From the NCBI GenBank assembly GCA_019459185.1, contig JAIBEO010000200.1, forward strand, positions 1 to 64,000: a DNA stretch of 64,000 bases. Direction: 5' to 3'. A program made the translations under genes and the position numbers. This DNA comes from Rhizobium sp. GTDB lineage: Bacteria; Pseudomonadota; Gammaproteobacteria; Xanthomonadales; Xanthomonadaceae. Numbering within the stretch: the stretch's first letter is position 1; each line of letters opens with the position of its first letter. Shown here one piece after another: positions 1 to 9,136 of the stretch. The notes beneath the pieces were generated by a model. It saw only the letters and a program-made list of their open reading frames with translations, searched no databases and was not told where the DNA came from.

Positions 1-333
1 CTCCTCCCGGAAATTCCACCGGCCGGGAACCCCGCGTAATCGGCCGCCCGTATCCAGGCGCCCCCAACCCCCCCGCCCCTGGCGGGTGCCGAACGGCATG
101 CGCGCCTGTACGAGGGCTTCGCCTAAGCCGACGCCCTGCCCACCGAAGGCGCGGCCGACCTGGACGACATCGCCGACCTGCCCTTCGGCCAGGCCATCGC
201 CGACGCGGCGCGCGCCGCCGGCGACGAAGAATTCAGCCCTGACAGCCCGCCCCAGCAAGTCGGCCCCGCCCCCGCCGACCCGCAGGCCGAACTGGCCGAC
301 GCCAGCGCCGAGCTCGAGGCGAAGAAGGCGCGC
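1..333. other. Window edge; possible broken 5' part of the OmpA-type gene
   Basis: No confident gene starts here. In the frame of the downstream OmpA-type gene, codons from 127 to 333 read as a plausible acidic, Ala/Asp-rich stretch (ADALPTEGAADLDDIADL...) that runs straight into Met334. That frame is cut by a TAA at 124-126. The gene may start upstream and be interrupted by a nonsense change or base error, or it may use a non-ATG start. The 86..346 ORF in another frame is Pro/Arg-rich and looks like a shadow. Confidence 0.4.
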
Positions 334-1734
334 ATGGCCGAAGTGATGGCCGCGATGCAGGTCCTGGCCGCCGCCGGCAACGACCCGGAAAAACGCGAAG
401 CCGCCATGGCGCGCGTGAAAGCCTCGCAGCGCGCCGTGCGCGACGCCCGCCTGCAGGCCGATTCCGACCGCCGCGCCGCCAAGCTGGAGAATTTGCCGGA
501 GCAGTGGAAGCAGACCTTCCGCACCGAACGCGACGGTCCCGAAGCCGAGCTGCTGGTGCAGGTGGGCGACATCGACAACCTGGGCTTCGGCTGGCCCGGA
601 GGCTTCGACCCGTTCACCGGCAAATCCACGCCGGTGCATCGTTTTCCCTACCTGCCGGAAGCCGACGACCCGCCGGGCACCGACCGCATCATGGTGGTGA
701 GCGGTTATGCCGGCGGCGACGGCGCGCGCCGCGACGGTTACACCTACGAAACCCAGCGGCCGGGCAACCAGCCGCAGTCGCTCGGCTTCGAGTTCGACGC
801 CAGCGGCATCGAGGTGAAAGTGGTGGCGCTGCAGCTGTTCGTCGACGACTTCCAGTCCAAACGCATGGGCAGCCGCTTCCGCGCCTGGCTCGACGGCACC
901 GAGGTGGGTGACCTGGCGGTCACCCTGAACGCGCTCGACCAGACCGGCCCGATCGGCAAGCTGCTCACCCTGCAGCTGCTGCCCGAGTACCTGGACCTGG
1001 TGCGCGACGGCAAGCTGATGCTGCGCATCGACGACCCCGACAACGACGCCGGCGACGGCTACGCCTTCGACTTCGCGCGCCTCCTCATCAACCCCAAGGG
1101 CTACAAGTACACCGGCACCGTGCGCGGCATCGCCGTGGACACCGAGGCCGGGCGGCCGCTGGCCGGCGTGCTGGTCTCGGCCTCGAACGTGCGCCAGGCG
1201 CAGACCGACGCGCAGGGTAAATTCACGCTCGAAGACGTGCCCGCGGGCCTGGTGGTGACCACCGGCAGCAAGCCTGGCTACACGCCCGACAGCGAGGCCG
1301 AGGATCTCATCGCCGGCGAAACGCTCGACCTGGTGCTGGAACTGGCGCCGCTCAAGACCGACAGCAGTTCCCTGGCCGAGCAGCTCGAGCGCGAGCGAAA
1401 GGTGGACCTGTACGGCATCTACTTCGACACCGCCAAGGCCACGCTGAAGCCGGAATCGGAAGCCACCTTGCAGCAGGTGCTGGGCGTGCTCGAAGCCGAC
1501 CCGCCGCTGCGCCTGGTCATCGCCGGCCACACCGACAGCGAGGGCGGCGACGCCTACAACCAGTCGCTGTCCGAACGCCGCGCGGCGGCGGTGGTGGCCT
1601 GGCTCACCGGCAAGGGCATCGCCGCGGAGCGGCTGGCGTCGGAAGGCCTGGGCGAATCGCGGCCGGTGGCCGACAACGCCAGCGAAGCCGGGCGCGCGCT
1701 CAACCGCCGCGTCGAGGTGCGGCTGGCGGACTGA
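334..1734 (+). CDS. OmpA-family protein with carboxypeptidase regulatory-like domain
   Basis: 466 residues from the first ATG. The N-terminal 50 residues are charged and probably helical. Residues about 130-250 form an unrecognised beta-rich region. Residues about 258-340 resemble a CarboxypepD_reg/Ig-like fold (GTVRGIAVDTEAGRPLAGV, then DAQGKFTLEDVPAG). Residues about 357-464 are a clear OmpA peptidoglycan-binding domain, with YFDTAKATL, IAGHTDSEG and the LSERRAAAV/ALNRRVEV motifs that hold diaminopimelate in this family. It probably links an envelope structure to peptidoglycan. No signal peptide is visible from this ATG, which agrees with the true N-terminus lying upstream of the in-frame stop at 124. 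It converges on prmC. Confidence 0.7.
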   Translation: MAEVMAAMQVLAAAGNDPEKREAAMARVKASQRAVRDARLQADSDRRAAKLENLPEQWKQTFRTERDGPEAELLVQVGDIDNLGFGWPGGFDPFTGKSTPVHRFPYLPEADDPPGTDRIMVVSGYAGGDGARRDGYTYETQRPGNQPQSLGFEFDASGIEVKVVALQLFVDDFQSKRMGSRFRAWLDGTEVGDLAVTLNALDQTGPIGKLLTLQLLPEYLDLVRDGKLMLRIDDPDNDAGDGYAFDFARLLINPKGYKYTGTVRGIAVDTEAGRPLAGVLVSASNVRQAQTDAQGKFTLEDVPAGLVVTTGSKPGYTPDSEAEDLIAGETLDLVLELAPLKTDSSSLAEQLERERKVDLYGIYFDTAKATLKPESEATLQQVLGVLEADPPLRLVIAGHTDSEGGDAYNQSLSERRAAAVVAWLTGKGIAAERLASEGLGESRPVADNASEAGRALNRRVEVRLAD

Positions 1735-2568
1735 TCAGCCCAGGAACTGGCCCAGCGTGACGCGCTCGCGGCGCTCCAGGTCGCGGGCGCTGGCCACGTG
1801 CGCGAAGCCCTGGGCCTGGAACAGCGAACGCACCGCGGCGCCCTGCTCGTGCCCGTGTTCGACCAGCAGCCAGCCGCCGGGCAGCAGGTGGTTGGGCGCA
1901 CCGGCGGCGATGATGCGGATCGCGTCCAGCCCGTCCGGGCCCGAGGCCAGCGCCGAGCGCGGCTCGTAGCGCAGGTCGCCCTGCTGCAGGTGTGGGTCGT
2001 CGTCGGCGATGTAGGGCGGGTTCGAGACGATCATGCGGTAGACGTCGCCGGCCACCGGTTCGAACCAGTCACCCTGCAGCAGGCGCAGCGGCAGGCCGGC
2101 GTCGGCGGCGTTGGCCCGCGCCACGTCCAGCGCCGCGGTGCTGACGTCCACCGCGCTCACGTCCACCAGCGGCCGTTCGCTGGCGATGGCCAGGGCCACG
2201 GCGCCGGTGCCGGTGCCCAGGTCGAGCACCTGGCCCATTTCGTTCACCGGCAGGCGTTCGAGCGCCAGTTCGACCAGCAGTTCGGTTTCCGGGCGCGGAA
2301 TGAGCGTGTCGCGGGTGACTGCCAGCTCCAGCGACCAGAAGCCGCGGTGGCCGGTGATCTGCGCCACCGGCTCGCCGCCTTCGCGCCGGCGCAGCAGCGT
2401 GTCGAAGGCGCGCGCCTCGCCGGGGTCGAGCACGTCGCCCGAATGCGCGTAGAACCAGCTGCGCGGCCGCTGCAGGGCGTGCGCCAGCAGCAGCTCGGCC
2501 TCGAACCTGCCCTCGTCGCCGGGAAGGCGCGCGGCGGCATCGCGGATGGCGTTGGCGAGGGTCGTCAC
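1735..2568 (-). CDS. prmC: Release factor glutamine methyltransferase PrmC (HemK)
   Basis: Methylates the GGQ glutamine of peptide-release factors using SAM. The 277-residue form from GTG (VTTLANAIRDAAARL) matches the family length. The longer ORF would overlap the upstream gene by over 100 bp, while this GTG lies two bases after that gene's TGA. It shows the helical PrmC N-terminal region, the SAM loop VLDLGTGTGAVALAIA and the substrate-binding NPPY motif in IVSNPPYIAD. It is cotranscribed with the upstream membrane protein. Function is assigned with confidence; the start is inferred. Confidence 0.93.
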   Translation of the reverse strand: MTTLANAIRDAAARLPGDEGRFEAELLLAHALQRPRSWFYAHSGDVLDPGEARAFDTLLRRREGGEPVAQITGHRGFWSLELAVTRDTLIPRPETELLVELALERLPVNEMGQVLDLGTGTGAVALAIASERPLVDVSAVDVSTAALDVARANAADAGLPLRLLQGDWFEPVAGDVYRMIVSNPPYIADDDPHLQQGDLRYEPRSALASGPDGLDAIRIIAAGAPNHLLPGGWLLVEHGHEQGAAVRSLFQAQGFAHVASARDLERRERVTLGQFLG

Positions 2569-2570
2569 CG

Positions 2571-3164
2571 TCAGCCGGCCAGCAGTTGCCAGCCCTGCAC
2601 GAAGCAGGCCAGCAGGAACCCGCCGAGGAAAAACAGGTAGGACAGCCGCAGGTAGCGGTACTTGTGGTGCGCCAGGTACCAACCCAGGGCGTAGGTGTCG
2701 CGCGCCATGGTCTCGTACACCGAACCGTCGGACTTGAGCGCGCCGGCGATTTCGGTAAGGAACCTTTCGCGCGGCAGCTCGGCGAAGTGGCCGAAGAACA
2801 TCAGGTTGAACTGCGGCGGGATTTGCCCGTCCCTGAGCTTGAGCGGCCGGTACTTGGGCAGCACCGCCAGCACGGCCAGCAGCAGCGCCAGCATGGTGAA
2901 GGCCGCCAGCGTGAGCGAGGCGTTGCGCAGCATGGGGTCGCTGATGCGCCCCAGCACCAGCGTCAGCGTGATCGACGAGATGGTGATGATGATGTTGGCC
3001 TTGGTGTCGGCCATCGTCGACAGCGACACATGGTGCTGCTGCATCGTGCGCAGCAGGCAGTCGCCGGTGTTGCGTTCGGGAATGGCCGCGAACAGGCGAT
3101 CGATGTCGCTGGCGGCGCCGGGTTCGACAGGGGGCATGGCGCGGTCCTCGGGGGGCCGCGCCAT
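2571..3164 (-). CDS. Membrane protein resembling the Pycsar effector TM domain (PycTM/DUF5706)
   Basis: 197 residues. A soluble N-terminal region is followed by the signature-like stretch ADTKANIIITISSITLTLV, where a membrane helix begins (about 55-75). A second helix lies at about 86-105, a cytosolic segment follows, and a third helix sits near the C-terminus (about 175-193). This matches PycTM/DUF5706 proteins, some of which depolarise the membrane when a cyclic pyrimidine nucleotide is made during phage infection. No nucleotide cyclase lies next to it; its neighbours are prmC, in the same operon, and ahpF. A housekeeping role is therefore as likely as defence. The internal ATG at MPPVEPG is an alternative start. 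Confidence 0.55.
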   Translation of the reverse strand: MARPPEDRAMPPVEPGAASDIDRLFAAIPERNTGDCLLRTMQQHHVSLSTMADTKANIIITISSITLTLVLGRISDPMLRNASLTLAAFTMLALLLAVLAVLPKYRPLKLRDGQIPPQFNLMFFGHFAELPRERFLTEIAGALKSDGSVYETMARDTYALGWYLAHHKYRYLRLSYLFFLGGFLLACFVQGWQLLAG

Positions 3165-3170
3165 GATAGC

Positions 3171-3193
3171 GCGCCGGCCCGGGGGCCGGCGCC
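3171..3193. terminator. GC-rich hairpin after ahpF
   Basis: A near-perfect inverted repeat (gcgccggcc / ggccggcgc around cggg) lies between the ahpF stop and the start of the next minus-strand gene. It has no T-run, so it may be a weak terminator or an RNA-stabilising 3' structure for ahpCF mRNA. Confidence 0.4.
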
Positions 3194-3204
3194 GGGGCCG
3201 TGGC

Positions 3205-4809
3205 TCAGGCCGCCGCGACCGCCGCGACCGCCGCGGTGGCCACCGGGGCCGGCGCGGCGTGGCGGATCAGGTAGTCGAAGGCGGCCAGGCTGGCGGTGGC
3301 GCCGGCGCCCATCGCAATGACGATCTGCTTGTAGGGCACGGTGGTGGCGTCGCCGGCGGCGAACACGCCCGGCACCGAGGTGCGGCCGTGCGCGTCCACC
3401 ACGATCTCGCCGCGCGGGCTCAGTTCCAGCGTGTCGCGCAGCCACTCGGTGTTCGGCAGCAGGCCGATCTGCACGAAGATGCCCTCGAGCCCGAGCTGGC
3501 GCACTTCGCCGCTGGCGCGGTCGCGCAGGGCCAGCCCGGTGACCTTGCGGCCGTCGCCCAGCACTTCGGTGGTCTGGCCGTTGAGCACGATGTCCACGTT
3601 CGGCAGGCTGCGCAGCTTGCGCTGCAGCACCTCGTCGGCGCGCAGCTTCACGTCGAATTCGACCAGGGTGACGTGCGCCACCAAGCCGGCCAGGTCGATC
3701 GCCGCCTCGACGCCGGAGTTGCCGCCGCCGATCACCGCCACGCGCTTGCCCTTGAACAGCGGGCCGTCGCAGTGCGGGCAGTAGGCGACGCCCTTGTTGC
3801 GGTATTCGTCCTCGCCGGGCACGCCCATCTGCCGCCAGCGCGCGCCGGTGGACAGGATGACGCTGCGCGAGAACAGGCTGGCGCCGTTGGCCAGCTTCAC
3901 TTCGACCAGGCCGCCCGGTTCGGCGGCCGGCACCAGGGTCTCGGCGCGCTGCAGGTTCATCACCTCCACATCGTTGGCGCGCACGTTGGCTTCGAGCACC
4001 GAGGCCAGCTTCGGGCCCTCGGTGTGGTCCACGGCGATCAGGTTCTCGATGCCCATCGTGTCGAGCACCTGGCCGCCGAAACGCTCGGCCGCCACGCCGG
4101 TGCGGATGCCCTTGCGCGCGGCGTAGATGGCCGCGGCCGCGCCGGCGGGGCCGCCGCCAACCACCAGCACTTCGTACGGCGCCCTGGCGCGGATCTTGTC
4201 CGCTTCGCGTGCGGCCGAGTTGGTGTCGAGCTTGGCGACGATCTGCGCCAAGTCAACGCGGCCCTGCTCGAACACCTGGCCGTTGAGGAACACCGTCGGC
4301 ACCGCCATCACCTCGCGGCGCTCGACCTCGTCCTGGAACAGCGCGCCGTCGATGGCCACGTGGCGGATGCGCGGGTTCACCACGCTCATCAGGTTCAGGG
4401 CCTGCACCACGTCCGGGCAGTTCTGGCACGAGAGCGAGAAATAGGTTTCGAATTCGAAGTCGCCTTCGAGCGCGGCGACCTGCGCCAGCAGCTCCTGGGA
4501 CTCCTTCGACGGGTGGCCGCCCACCTGCAGCAGGGCCAGCACCAGCGAGGTGAATTCATGGCCCATCGGAAGGCCGGCGAAACGCACCTGCACCGGCGTG
4601 CCCGTGCGCACGATGGCGAACGAGGGCTTGCGGGCGTCGTCGCCGTCCAGACGCAGGCTGATCTTGCCGGAGAGCGCGGCGATGTCGGCCAGCAGGGCCT
4701 GCAGTTCGCGCGACTTGTCGCCGTCGTCGAGCGAGGCGACCAGTTCGATCGGCATCACCAGCTTCTGCAGGTAGGCGCCGAGCTGGGTCTTGAGGGTCTC
4801 GTCAAGCAT
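3205..4809 (-). CDS. ahpF: Alkyl hydroperoxide reductase subunit F
   Basis: NADH-dependent flavoprotein that re-reduces AhpC. The 534 residues start at MLDETLKTQ; the longer ORF runs into the ahpC-ahpF spacer and was rejected. The N-terminal double thioredoxin-like domain carries the transfer disulfide [13 protein letters not shown] GxGxxG-type motif ([12 protein letters not shown]) follows, then the redox-active [12 protein letters not shown] of the thioredoxin-reductase-like part and a second nucleotide-binding motif ([12 protein letters not shown]). The extreme C-terminus is an odd Ala/Val tail after the usual family end. It lies downstream of ahpC on the same strand, separated by a strong hairpin, so it is probably made at a lower level than AhpC. 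Confidence 0.96.
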   Translation of the reverse strand: MLDETLKTQLGAYLQKLVMPIELVASLDDGDKSRELQALLADIAALSGKISLRLDGDDARKPSFAIVRTGTPVQVRFAGLPMGHEFTSLVLALLQVGGHPSKESQELLAQVAALEGDFEFETYFSLSCQNCPDVVQALNLMSVVNPRIRHVAIDGALFQDEVERREVMAVPTVFLNGQVFEQGRVDLAQIVAKLDTNSAAREADKIRARAPYEVLVVGGGPAGAAAAIYAARKGIRTGVAAERFGGQVLDTMGIENLIAVDHTEGPKLASVLEANVRANDVEVMNLQRAETLVPAAEPGGLVEVKLANGASLFSRSVILSTGARWRQMGVPGEDEYRNKGVAYCPHCDGPLFKGKRVAVIGGGNSGVEAAIDLAGLVAHVTLVEFDVKLRADEVLQRKLRSLPNVDIVLNGQTTEVLGDGRKVTGLALRDRASGEVRQLGLEGIFVQIGLLPNTEWLRDTLELSPRGEIVVDAHGRTSVPGVFAAGDATTVPYKQIVIAMGAGATASLAAFDYLIRHAAPAPVATAAVAAVAAA

Positions 4810-4899
4810 GGCATGGCTCCGGGAAGGGAAAGGGGAAAGGAAACTTGCGGTTGCGGCCCCGCGGGGCGGCAGGCGCAAGGCTCCGGGCGCGCTTGCGAA

Positions 4900-4930
4900 A
4901 ACGCCCGGGCGGGGAAACCGCCCGGGCGTT
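4900..4930 (-). terminator. Hairpin between ahpC and ahpF (partial terminator/attenuator)
   Basis: A perfect 13-bp inverted repeat (aacgcccgggcgg / ccgcccgggcgtt) surrounds a 5-nt loop. On the minus strand it is followed by a short T-stretch (gttttcgc). Its place between ahpC and ahpF suggests partial termination or 3'-end protection that leaves AhpC in excess over AhpF, as the enzyme ratio requires. Confidence 0.65.
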
Positions 4931-4949
4931 GGGAACACCGCGGGGCGGT

Positions 4950-5513
4950 TCAGATCTTGCCGACGAGGTCCAGCGACGGCGCCAGGGTTTTCTCGCCTTC
5001 CTTCCACTTGGCCGGGCAGACCTGGTTCGGGTTGGCGGCGACGAACTGGGCGGCCTTGAGCTTGCGCAGGGTCTCGCTCATGTCGCGGGCGATGGCGTTG
5101 TCATGGACTTCCATGGTCTTGATCACGCCGTTCGGGTTGATCACGAAGGTGCCGCGCAGGGCCAGACCCTCTTCCTCGATGTGCACGCCGAAGGCGCGGG
5201 TCAGGGCGTGGGTCGGGTCGCCGACCAGCGGGAACTTCGCCTTGCCCACGGCCGGCGAGGTCTCGTGCCAGACCTTGTGCGAGAAGTGGGTGTCGGTGGT
5301 GACGATGTAGATCTCGGCGCCGGCGGCCTGGAACTCGGGGTAGTTCGCGGCGGCGTCCTCGACTTCGGTCGGGCAGTTGAAGGTGAAGGCGGCCGGCATG
5401 AAGACGAGCACCGACCACTTGCCCTTCAGGGAGGCATCGGTCACTTCGACGAACTTGCCGTTATGGAAGGCCTGGGCCTTGAACGGCTTGATTTCGGTGT
5501 TGATAAGGGACAT
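4950..5513 (-). CDS. ahpC: Alkyl hydroperoxide reductase subunit C (2-Cys peroxiredoxin)
   Basis: Cytoplasmic peroxiredoxin that reduces H2O2 and organic peroxides. It has the usual 187 residues. The peroxidatic cysteine is Cys47 in FTFNCPTE and the resolving cysteine is Cys166 in NQVCPAKW, the same positions as in the E. coli protein. A GGAG Shine-Dalgarno lies 7 nt before the ATG. Its promoter and an OxyR operator lie in the intergenic region shared with divergent oxyR, so it should be induced by peroxide. Confidence 0.98.
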   Translation of the reverse strand: MSLINTEIKPFKAQAFHNGKFVEVTDASLKGKWSVLVFMPAAFTFNCPTEVEDAAANYPEFQAAGAEIYIVTTDTHFSHKVWHETSPAVGKAKFPLVGDPTHALTRAFGVHIEEEGLALRGTFVINPNGVIKTMEVHDNAIARDMSETLRKLKAAQFVAANPNQVCPAKWKEGEKTLAPSLDLVGKI

Positions 5514-5558
5514 GTGAAGCTCCGGTTGTTGTGGGGAAGGTGAATTGAAGTTGGGATA

Positions 5559-5587
5559 ATGTTAGGTAGAACCTATCGACATGTGAA
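5559..5587 (-). promoter_or_regulatory. Candidate ahpC promoter
   Basis: On the minus strand, TTCACA (5587-5582) and TAACAT (5564-5559) are 17 bp apart and match 5/6 and 4/6 of the sigma-70 boxes. The -35 box directly abuts the OxyR operator at 5588, the geometry expected of an OxyR-activated promoter. The -10 region overlaps a second OxyR-like half site (TTAG-N7-CTAT, 5562-5576). Confidence 0.6.
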
Positions 5588-5624
5588 ATCGTTTTACTCA
5601 ATCGTGCCGATAGCCGGTGCCTAT
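5588..5624. promoter_or_regulatory. Candidate OxyR operator
   Basis: 37 bp with the exact OxyR spacing of four tetranucleotides separated by 7 bp: ATCG-N7-CAAT-N7-ATAG-N7-CTAT. This is 14 of 16 core positions of the classical ATAG-N7-CTAT-N7-ATAG-N7-CTAT element; the inner t/a positions match poorly. It lies between divergent ahpC and oxyR and touches the ahpC -35 box, so it probably serves both activation of ahpC and oxyR autoregulation. Confidence 0.65.
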
Positions 5625-5678
5625 TGAATTCCGCATTGCGTATTGCCTTCGACTATTCCATAGGCTATAGCCATCACC

Positions 5679-6638
5679 ATGAACCTTCGCGACCTGCGTT
5701 ACCTGGTGGCCCTGGCCGACCTGCGCCACTTCGGCCGCGCGGCCGAGGCCTGCCACGTCAGCCAGCCGACGCTGTCCACCCAGATCCGCAAGCTCGAGGA
5801 AGAGCTGGGCGTCTCCCTGGTGGAGCGCGCTCCCCGGCACGTGATGCTCACGCCGGCCGGCCAGGACATCGCCCAACGCGCCCGGCGCGTGCTGGCCGAG
5901 GTGGAGCAGATGCGCGAAACCGCCCGCCGCACCGCCGACCCCGAGGCTGGCAGCGTGCGCCTCGGCCTGTTCCCCACCCTGGGCCCCTACCTGCTGCCGC
6001 ACGTGGTGCCGCGCATCCGCCGGCGCTTCCCGCGGCTGGAGCTGCTGCTGGTCGAGGAGAAGACCGAAACCATCCTGCACATGCTGCGCGACGGCAAGCT
6101 CGACGCCGCCGTGCTGGCGCTGCCGCTGCACGAGGACTGGGCCGACAGCGAGTTCCTGTTCGAGGAGCCCTTCCTGCTCGCCGTGCCCGAAGGCCATTCG
6201 CTCTCGGGCCGGCACGACCTCACCCTGGCCGACCTGGGCGACCAGCACCTGCTGCTGCTCGAGGAGGGCCACTGCCTGCGCGACCAGGCGCTGGAAGTCT
6301 GCGGCCTGGCCGGCGCCGGCGAAAAGGAAGGCTTCCGCGCCACCAGCCTGGAAACCCTGCGCCAGATGGTGGCCGCCGGCGTCGGCGTCACCCTGCTGCC
6401 GGTGCTGGCGGTGAAGCCGCCGGTGCCACCCTCGGCGAACCTGCGCCTGCTGCCTTTCCGCGACCCGCCGCCGAGCCGTCGCCTGGCCCTGGTGTGGCGA
6501 AAGAGCTCGGCCATGGCCGCCTTCCTGCACGAACTGGCCGGCGAGCTGCGCGACCTGCCGCCCGAGCTGCTGGCACTGCCTGAATCGCCAGCGGAGCCGG
6601 CCGCCGCAAAGGCCGCGAAACCTCGCGCCAAGGCTTGA
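5679..6638 (+). CDS. oxyR: Peroxide-sensing LysR-type regulator OxyR
   Basis: 319 residues. The LysR winged HTH lies at residues about 1-60 ([19 protein letters not shown]), followed by the periplasmic-binding-like sensor domain. The two redox cysteines fall at Cys199 and Cys208 ([12 protein letters not shown]), exactly the E. coli OxyR positions that form the activating disulfide. It is transcribed divergently from ahpC across a shared operator, and the Ala/Lys-rich C-terminus is slightly long. Assignment as OxyR rather than a generic LysR protein rests on the cysteines and the context. Confidence 0.96.
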   Translation: MNLRDLRYLVALADLRHFGRAAEACHVSQPTLSTQIRKLEEELGVSLVERAPRHVMLTPAGQDIAQRARRVLAEVEQMRETARRTADPEAGSVRLGLFPTLGPYLLPHVVPRIRRRFPRLELLLVEEKTETILHMLRDGKLDAAVLALPLHEDWADSEFLFEEPFLLAVPEGHSLSGRHDLTLADLGDQHLLLLEEGHCLRDQALEVCGLAGAGEKEGFRATSLETLRQMVAAGVGVTLLPVLAVKPPVPPSANLRLLPFRDPPPSRRLALVWRKSSAMAAFLHELAGELRDLPPELLALPESPAEPAAAKAAKPRAKA

Positions 6639-6795
6639 TGGCCCCTGGCAGGCAATGGGTCGGCCACATCCGGTTGTCCCCCGGGTGGCAACGCCCTGCG
6701 CATGCGCGTCACCGGCATCGGCTACCGGCCCGAGGCCACCCGCCACCCGCGGCGGTAAGCTGGCGGGGCCCGTGCCCACCGAGGAAGACATCGCC

Positions 6796-7215
6796 ATGGA
6801 ACTGCAAGGCTCCCGCACCGAAGCCCACCTCAAGGCCGCCTTTTCCGCCGAGGCACAGGCCAACCGTCGCTACCTGTATTTCGCGCAGAAGGCCGACGTC
6901 GAGGGCCTGGCCGACATCGCCGCGGTGTTCCGCTCCACCGCCGAGGGCGAAACCGGCCACGCCCTGGGCCACCTCGAATACCTCGAGGCCTGCGGCGACC
7001 CCGCCACCGGCCTGCCCATCGGCGACACCGCCAGCAACCTGCGCTCGGCCATCGCCGGCGAAACACACGAATACGCCGACCTCTACCCGGGCATGGCCAA
7101 GGCCGCGCGCGACGAGGGCTTCGACGAGATCGCCGACTGGTTCGAGACCCTGGCCAAGGCCGAACGCTCGCACGCCAACCGCTTCCAGAAAGCCCTGGAC
7201 GACCTCGCGGCCTGA
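6796..7215 (+). CDS. Rubrerythrin (diiron domain only)
   Basis: Ferritin-like four-helix diiron peroxidase of 139 residues, starting at [12 protein letters not shown]; the longer ORF start was rejected because its first 47 residues look non-coding. The Glu/His ligands of the family are visible: [43 protein letters not shown] and [10 protein letters not shown]. There is no C-terminal rubredoxin CxxC domain, so it needs an external electron donor. It is followed by a DUF3501 gene, a pairing common in proteobacteria, and stands beside the ahp-oxyR block, which supports peroxide detoxification. Confidence 0.85.
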   Translation: MELQGSRTEAHLKAAFSAEAQANRRYLYFAQKADVEGLADIAAVFRSTAEGETGHALGHLEYLEACGDPATGLPIGDTASNLRSAIAGETHEYADLYPGMAKAARDEGFDEIADWFETLAKAERSHANRFQKALDDLAA

Positions 7216-7332
7216 GCCGCGCCCGGCCCGCCGGCGATGCGTGACGACACCTTCCCGGCCCGGCGCGACGCACTGCGCGCCCGCCGCCACCTGGCGCTGG
7301 TGCACTCCGACGATTCAACCAGGACCCGCAGG

Positions 7333-7914
7333 ATGGAAAAGCTCACGCGCGCCGACCTGTTCACGCTCGAGGCCTACGCCGAGGCCCGCGAAGCCTTCCG
7401 CGCCCGGGTGATCGCGCACAAGCAGGCGCGGCGCGTGCCCCTGGGCACGAACCTCAACCTGCTGTTCGAAGACCGGCTGACGGTGCAGTACCAGGTGCAG
7501 GAAATGCTGCGCATCGAGCGCATCTTCGAAGCCGGCGCCATCCAGGACGAACTCGACGCCTACAACCCGCTGGTGCCCGACGGCGCCAACCTCAAGGCGA
7601 CGATGCTGATCGAATTCCCGGACCCGGACGAACGCAAGCGCGAACTGGCACGCCTGGGCGGCATCGAGCACCGGGTGTATGCGCAGGTGCAGGGCCAGGA
7701 CCGGGTGCTGGCCATCGCCGACGAAGACCTCGAGCGCAGCGAGGCCGGCAAGTCGGCGGCGGTGCATTTCCTGCGCTTCGAACTCGCGCCGGCGGCGATC
7801 ATGGCGCTGCGCGCCGGCGCCGCGCTGGCCTTCGGCATCGACGACGCGCGCCTACCGCTCGAGCTGTCCGTGCCCGACGCCACCCGGCTGGCCCTGCTCG
7901 CCGATTTCGCCTGA
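7333..7914 (+). CDS. DUF3501 family protein
   Basis: 193 residues starting at [15 protein letters not shown]; the longer ORF start was rejected because the family begins with this segment. Typical features are [30 protein letters not shown] and a C-terminal beta-rich part ([17 protein letters not shown]). Biochemical function is unknown. It commonly neighbours rubrerythrin, as here, so a role in oxidative stress or iron handling is inferred from context only. Confidence 0.75.
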   Translation: MEKLTRADLFTLEAYAEAREAFRARVIAHKQARRVPLGTNLNLLFEDRLTVQYQVQEMLRIERIFEAGAIQDELDAYNPLVPDGANLKATMLIEFPDPDERKRELARLGGIEHRVYAQVQGQDRVLAIADEDLERSEAGKSAAVHFLRFELAPAAIMALRAGAALAFGIDDARLPLELSVPDATRLALLADFA

Positions 7915-7964
7915 GCCCGTCGCCGGGCTTGTTCGCCGCGCCGGCCGCCGGCTAGGCTCGTGCC

Positions 7965-8615
7965 ATGAACCGCTGGACCTGGCTGCTGATCGCCGGCGCC
8001 CTGGCCGCCCTGCTCTGGGCGGCGGGCCGGCACCCGAACGTGGAAGCGCCCCTGGCGTCGGCCGGGCAACCCGCGTTCGACTGCCGCCTGCCCGGCCCGC
8101 TGCCCGCGTCGGAAATCGAGGAGCCGCTGCAGGGTCCGGTGCCCGCGGGCGTGGGTGAATTCCGGCTCGGCGCCTACCGCGTGCGCCCGCTGGCCGGCTT
8201 CAGCCTGCAGGGGCGCGTGCTGGGCCGCGAGGACTATCGCTTCGACCGGGGCGCCGAACTCTCGCCCACCGACCTGGCGCTGGGCTGGGGCCGCATGGCC
8301 GACCCGGCGCACTATTCGCGCCTCGACATCTGGCAGTCGGGCCGGTGGTACCGCTACCGCTGGGGCGGCGACGGCCCGCCGCTGCCGGAGCAGGAAATCG
8401 CCCGCTCCAGCGCCAACATGCACCTGGTGCCGGCCAATGGCGCGGTGGCGTCGGCGCTGTCGCGGGTCGAACCCGACCAGCTCGTGCGCCTGCGCGGCTG
8501 GCTGGTGGAAGTGCAGGGCGAGGACGGCAGCGTGTGGCGCAGCTCGCTCAGCCGCAACGACACCGGCGACGGCGCCTGCGAGCTGATCTACGTCTGCGAG
8601 CTGGCCGCCGAGTGA
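7965..8615 (+). CDS. Conserved hypothetical membrane-anchored protein
   Basis: 216 residues with an N-terminal signal anchor (WTWLLIAGALAALLWAA). The rest is soluble and presumably periplasmic, rich in Trp, Tyr and Arg (GWGRMADPAHYSRLDIW, RWYRYRWGG), with a conserved-looking segment on residue-153-onward topology (ARSSANMHLVPAN). Two cysteines near the C-terminus (CELIYVCEL) could form a disulfide. I do not recognise a named domain. It converges with apt. Confidence 0.6.
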   Translation: MNRWTWLLIAGALAALLWAAGRHPNVEAPLASAGQPAFDCRLPGPLPASEIEEPLQGPVPAGVGEFRLGAYRVRPLAGFSLQGRVLGREDYRFDRGAELSPTDLALGWGRMADPAHYSRLDIWQSGRWYRYRWGGDGPPLPEQEIARSSANMHLVPANGAVASALSRVEPDQLVRLRGWLVEVQGEDGSVWRSSLSRNDTGDGACELIYVCELAAE

Positions 8616-8616
8616 G

Positions 8617-9132
8617 TCAGTAGCGCAGCGTCGCCAGCAGCGGCGATTCGCGCCGCCAGCGCGCGCGCCCGTCGAGCGCGGTGAGTTCCAGCAGCACCGC
8701 GGCGCCGGCCAGGGTGGCGCCCAGGCCTTCCACCAGTTGGGCGGCCGCGGCCAGGGTGCCGCCGGTGGCCAGCACGTCGTCCACGATCAGCACGCGCGCG
8801 CCGCCAGGCACGGCGTCGGACTGCGCCTGCAGGCGGTCGTGGCCGTATTCGAGCGCGTAGCTCACTTCGTGCACCGCCCCCGGCAGCTTGCCCGGCTTGC
8901 GCAGCGGCACGAAGCCGATGCCCAGTTCGCGCGCCACCGCGGCGCCCAGGATGAAGCCGCGCGCCTCGATGCCGGCGGCGGCCTGCAGCCCGGCCCCGCG
9001 CCAGGGCCCGGCCATGGCCGCCACCGCCGAGGCGAAGGCGGCGCCGTTGGCCAGCAGCGGGCTGAAGTCCTTGAAGCGGATGCCGGGTTTTGGGAAGTCG
9101 GGGATGTCGCGGATCAGGCGCGCGAAGTCCAT
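8617..9132 (-). CDS. apt: Adenine phosphoribosyltransferase
   Basis: Salvages adenine to AMP with PRPP. 171 residues from [18 protein letters not shown]; the upstream ATG would add seven unlikely residues. It shows the family N-terminal [13 protein letters not shown], the hood segment [12 protein letters not shown] and the PRPP loop [13 protein letters not shown]. It follows the GST gene by only four bases on the same strand, so the two are probably cotranscribed. Confidence 0.96.
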   Translation of the reverse strand: MDFARLIRDIPDFPKPGIRFKDFSPLLANGAAFASAVAAMAGPWRGAGLQAAAGIEARGFILGAAVARELGIGFVPLRKPGKLPGAVHEVSYALEYGHDRLQAQSDAVPGGARVLIVDDVLATGGTLAAAAQLVEGLGATLAGAAVLLELTALDGRARWRRESPLLATLRY

Positions 9133-9136
9133 GCAC

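Noticed and set aside
2571-3164. Complete Pycsar defence system
   Set aside because: No uridylate or cytidylate cyclase gene lies nearby; only an effector-like protein is present.
2695-5310. 871-aa plus-strand ORF
   Set aside because: High-GC shadow lying antisense to ahpF and the PycTM-like gene; composition is repetitive His/Ala/Arg and no family motif is seen.
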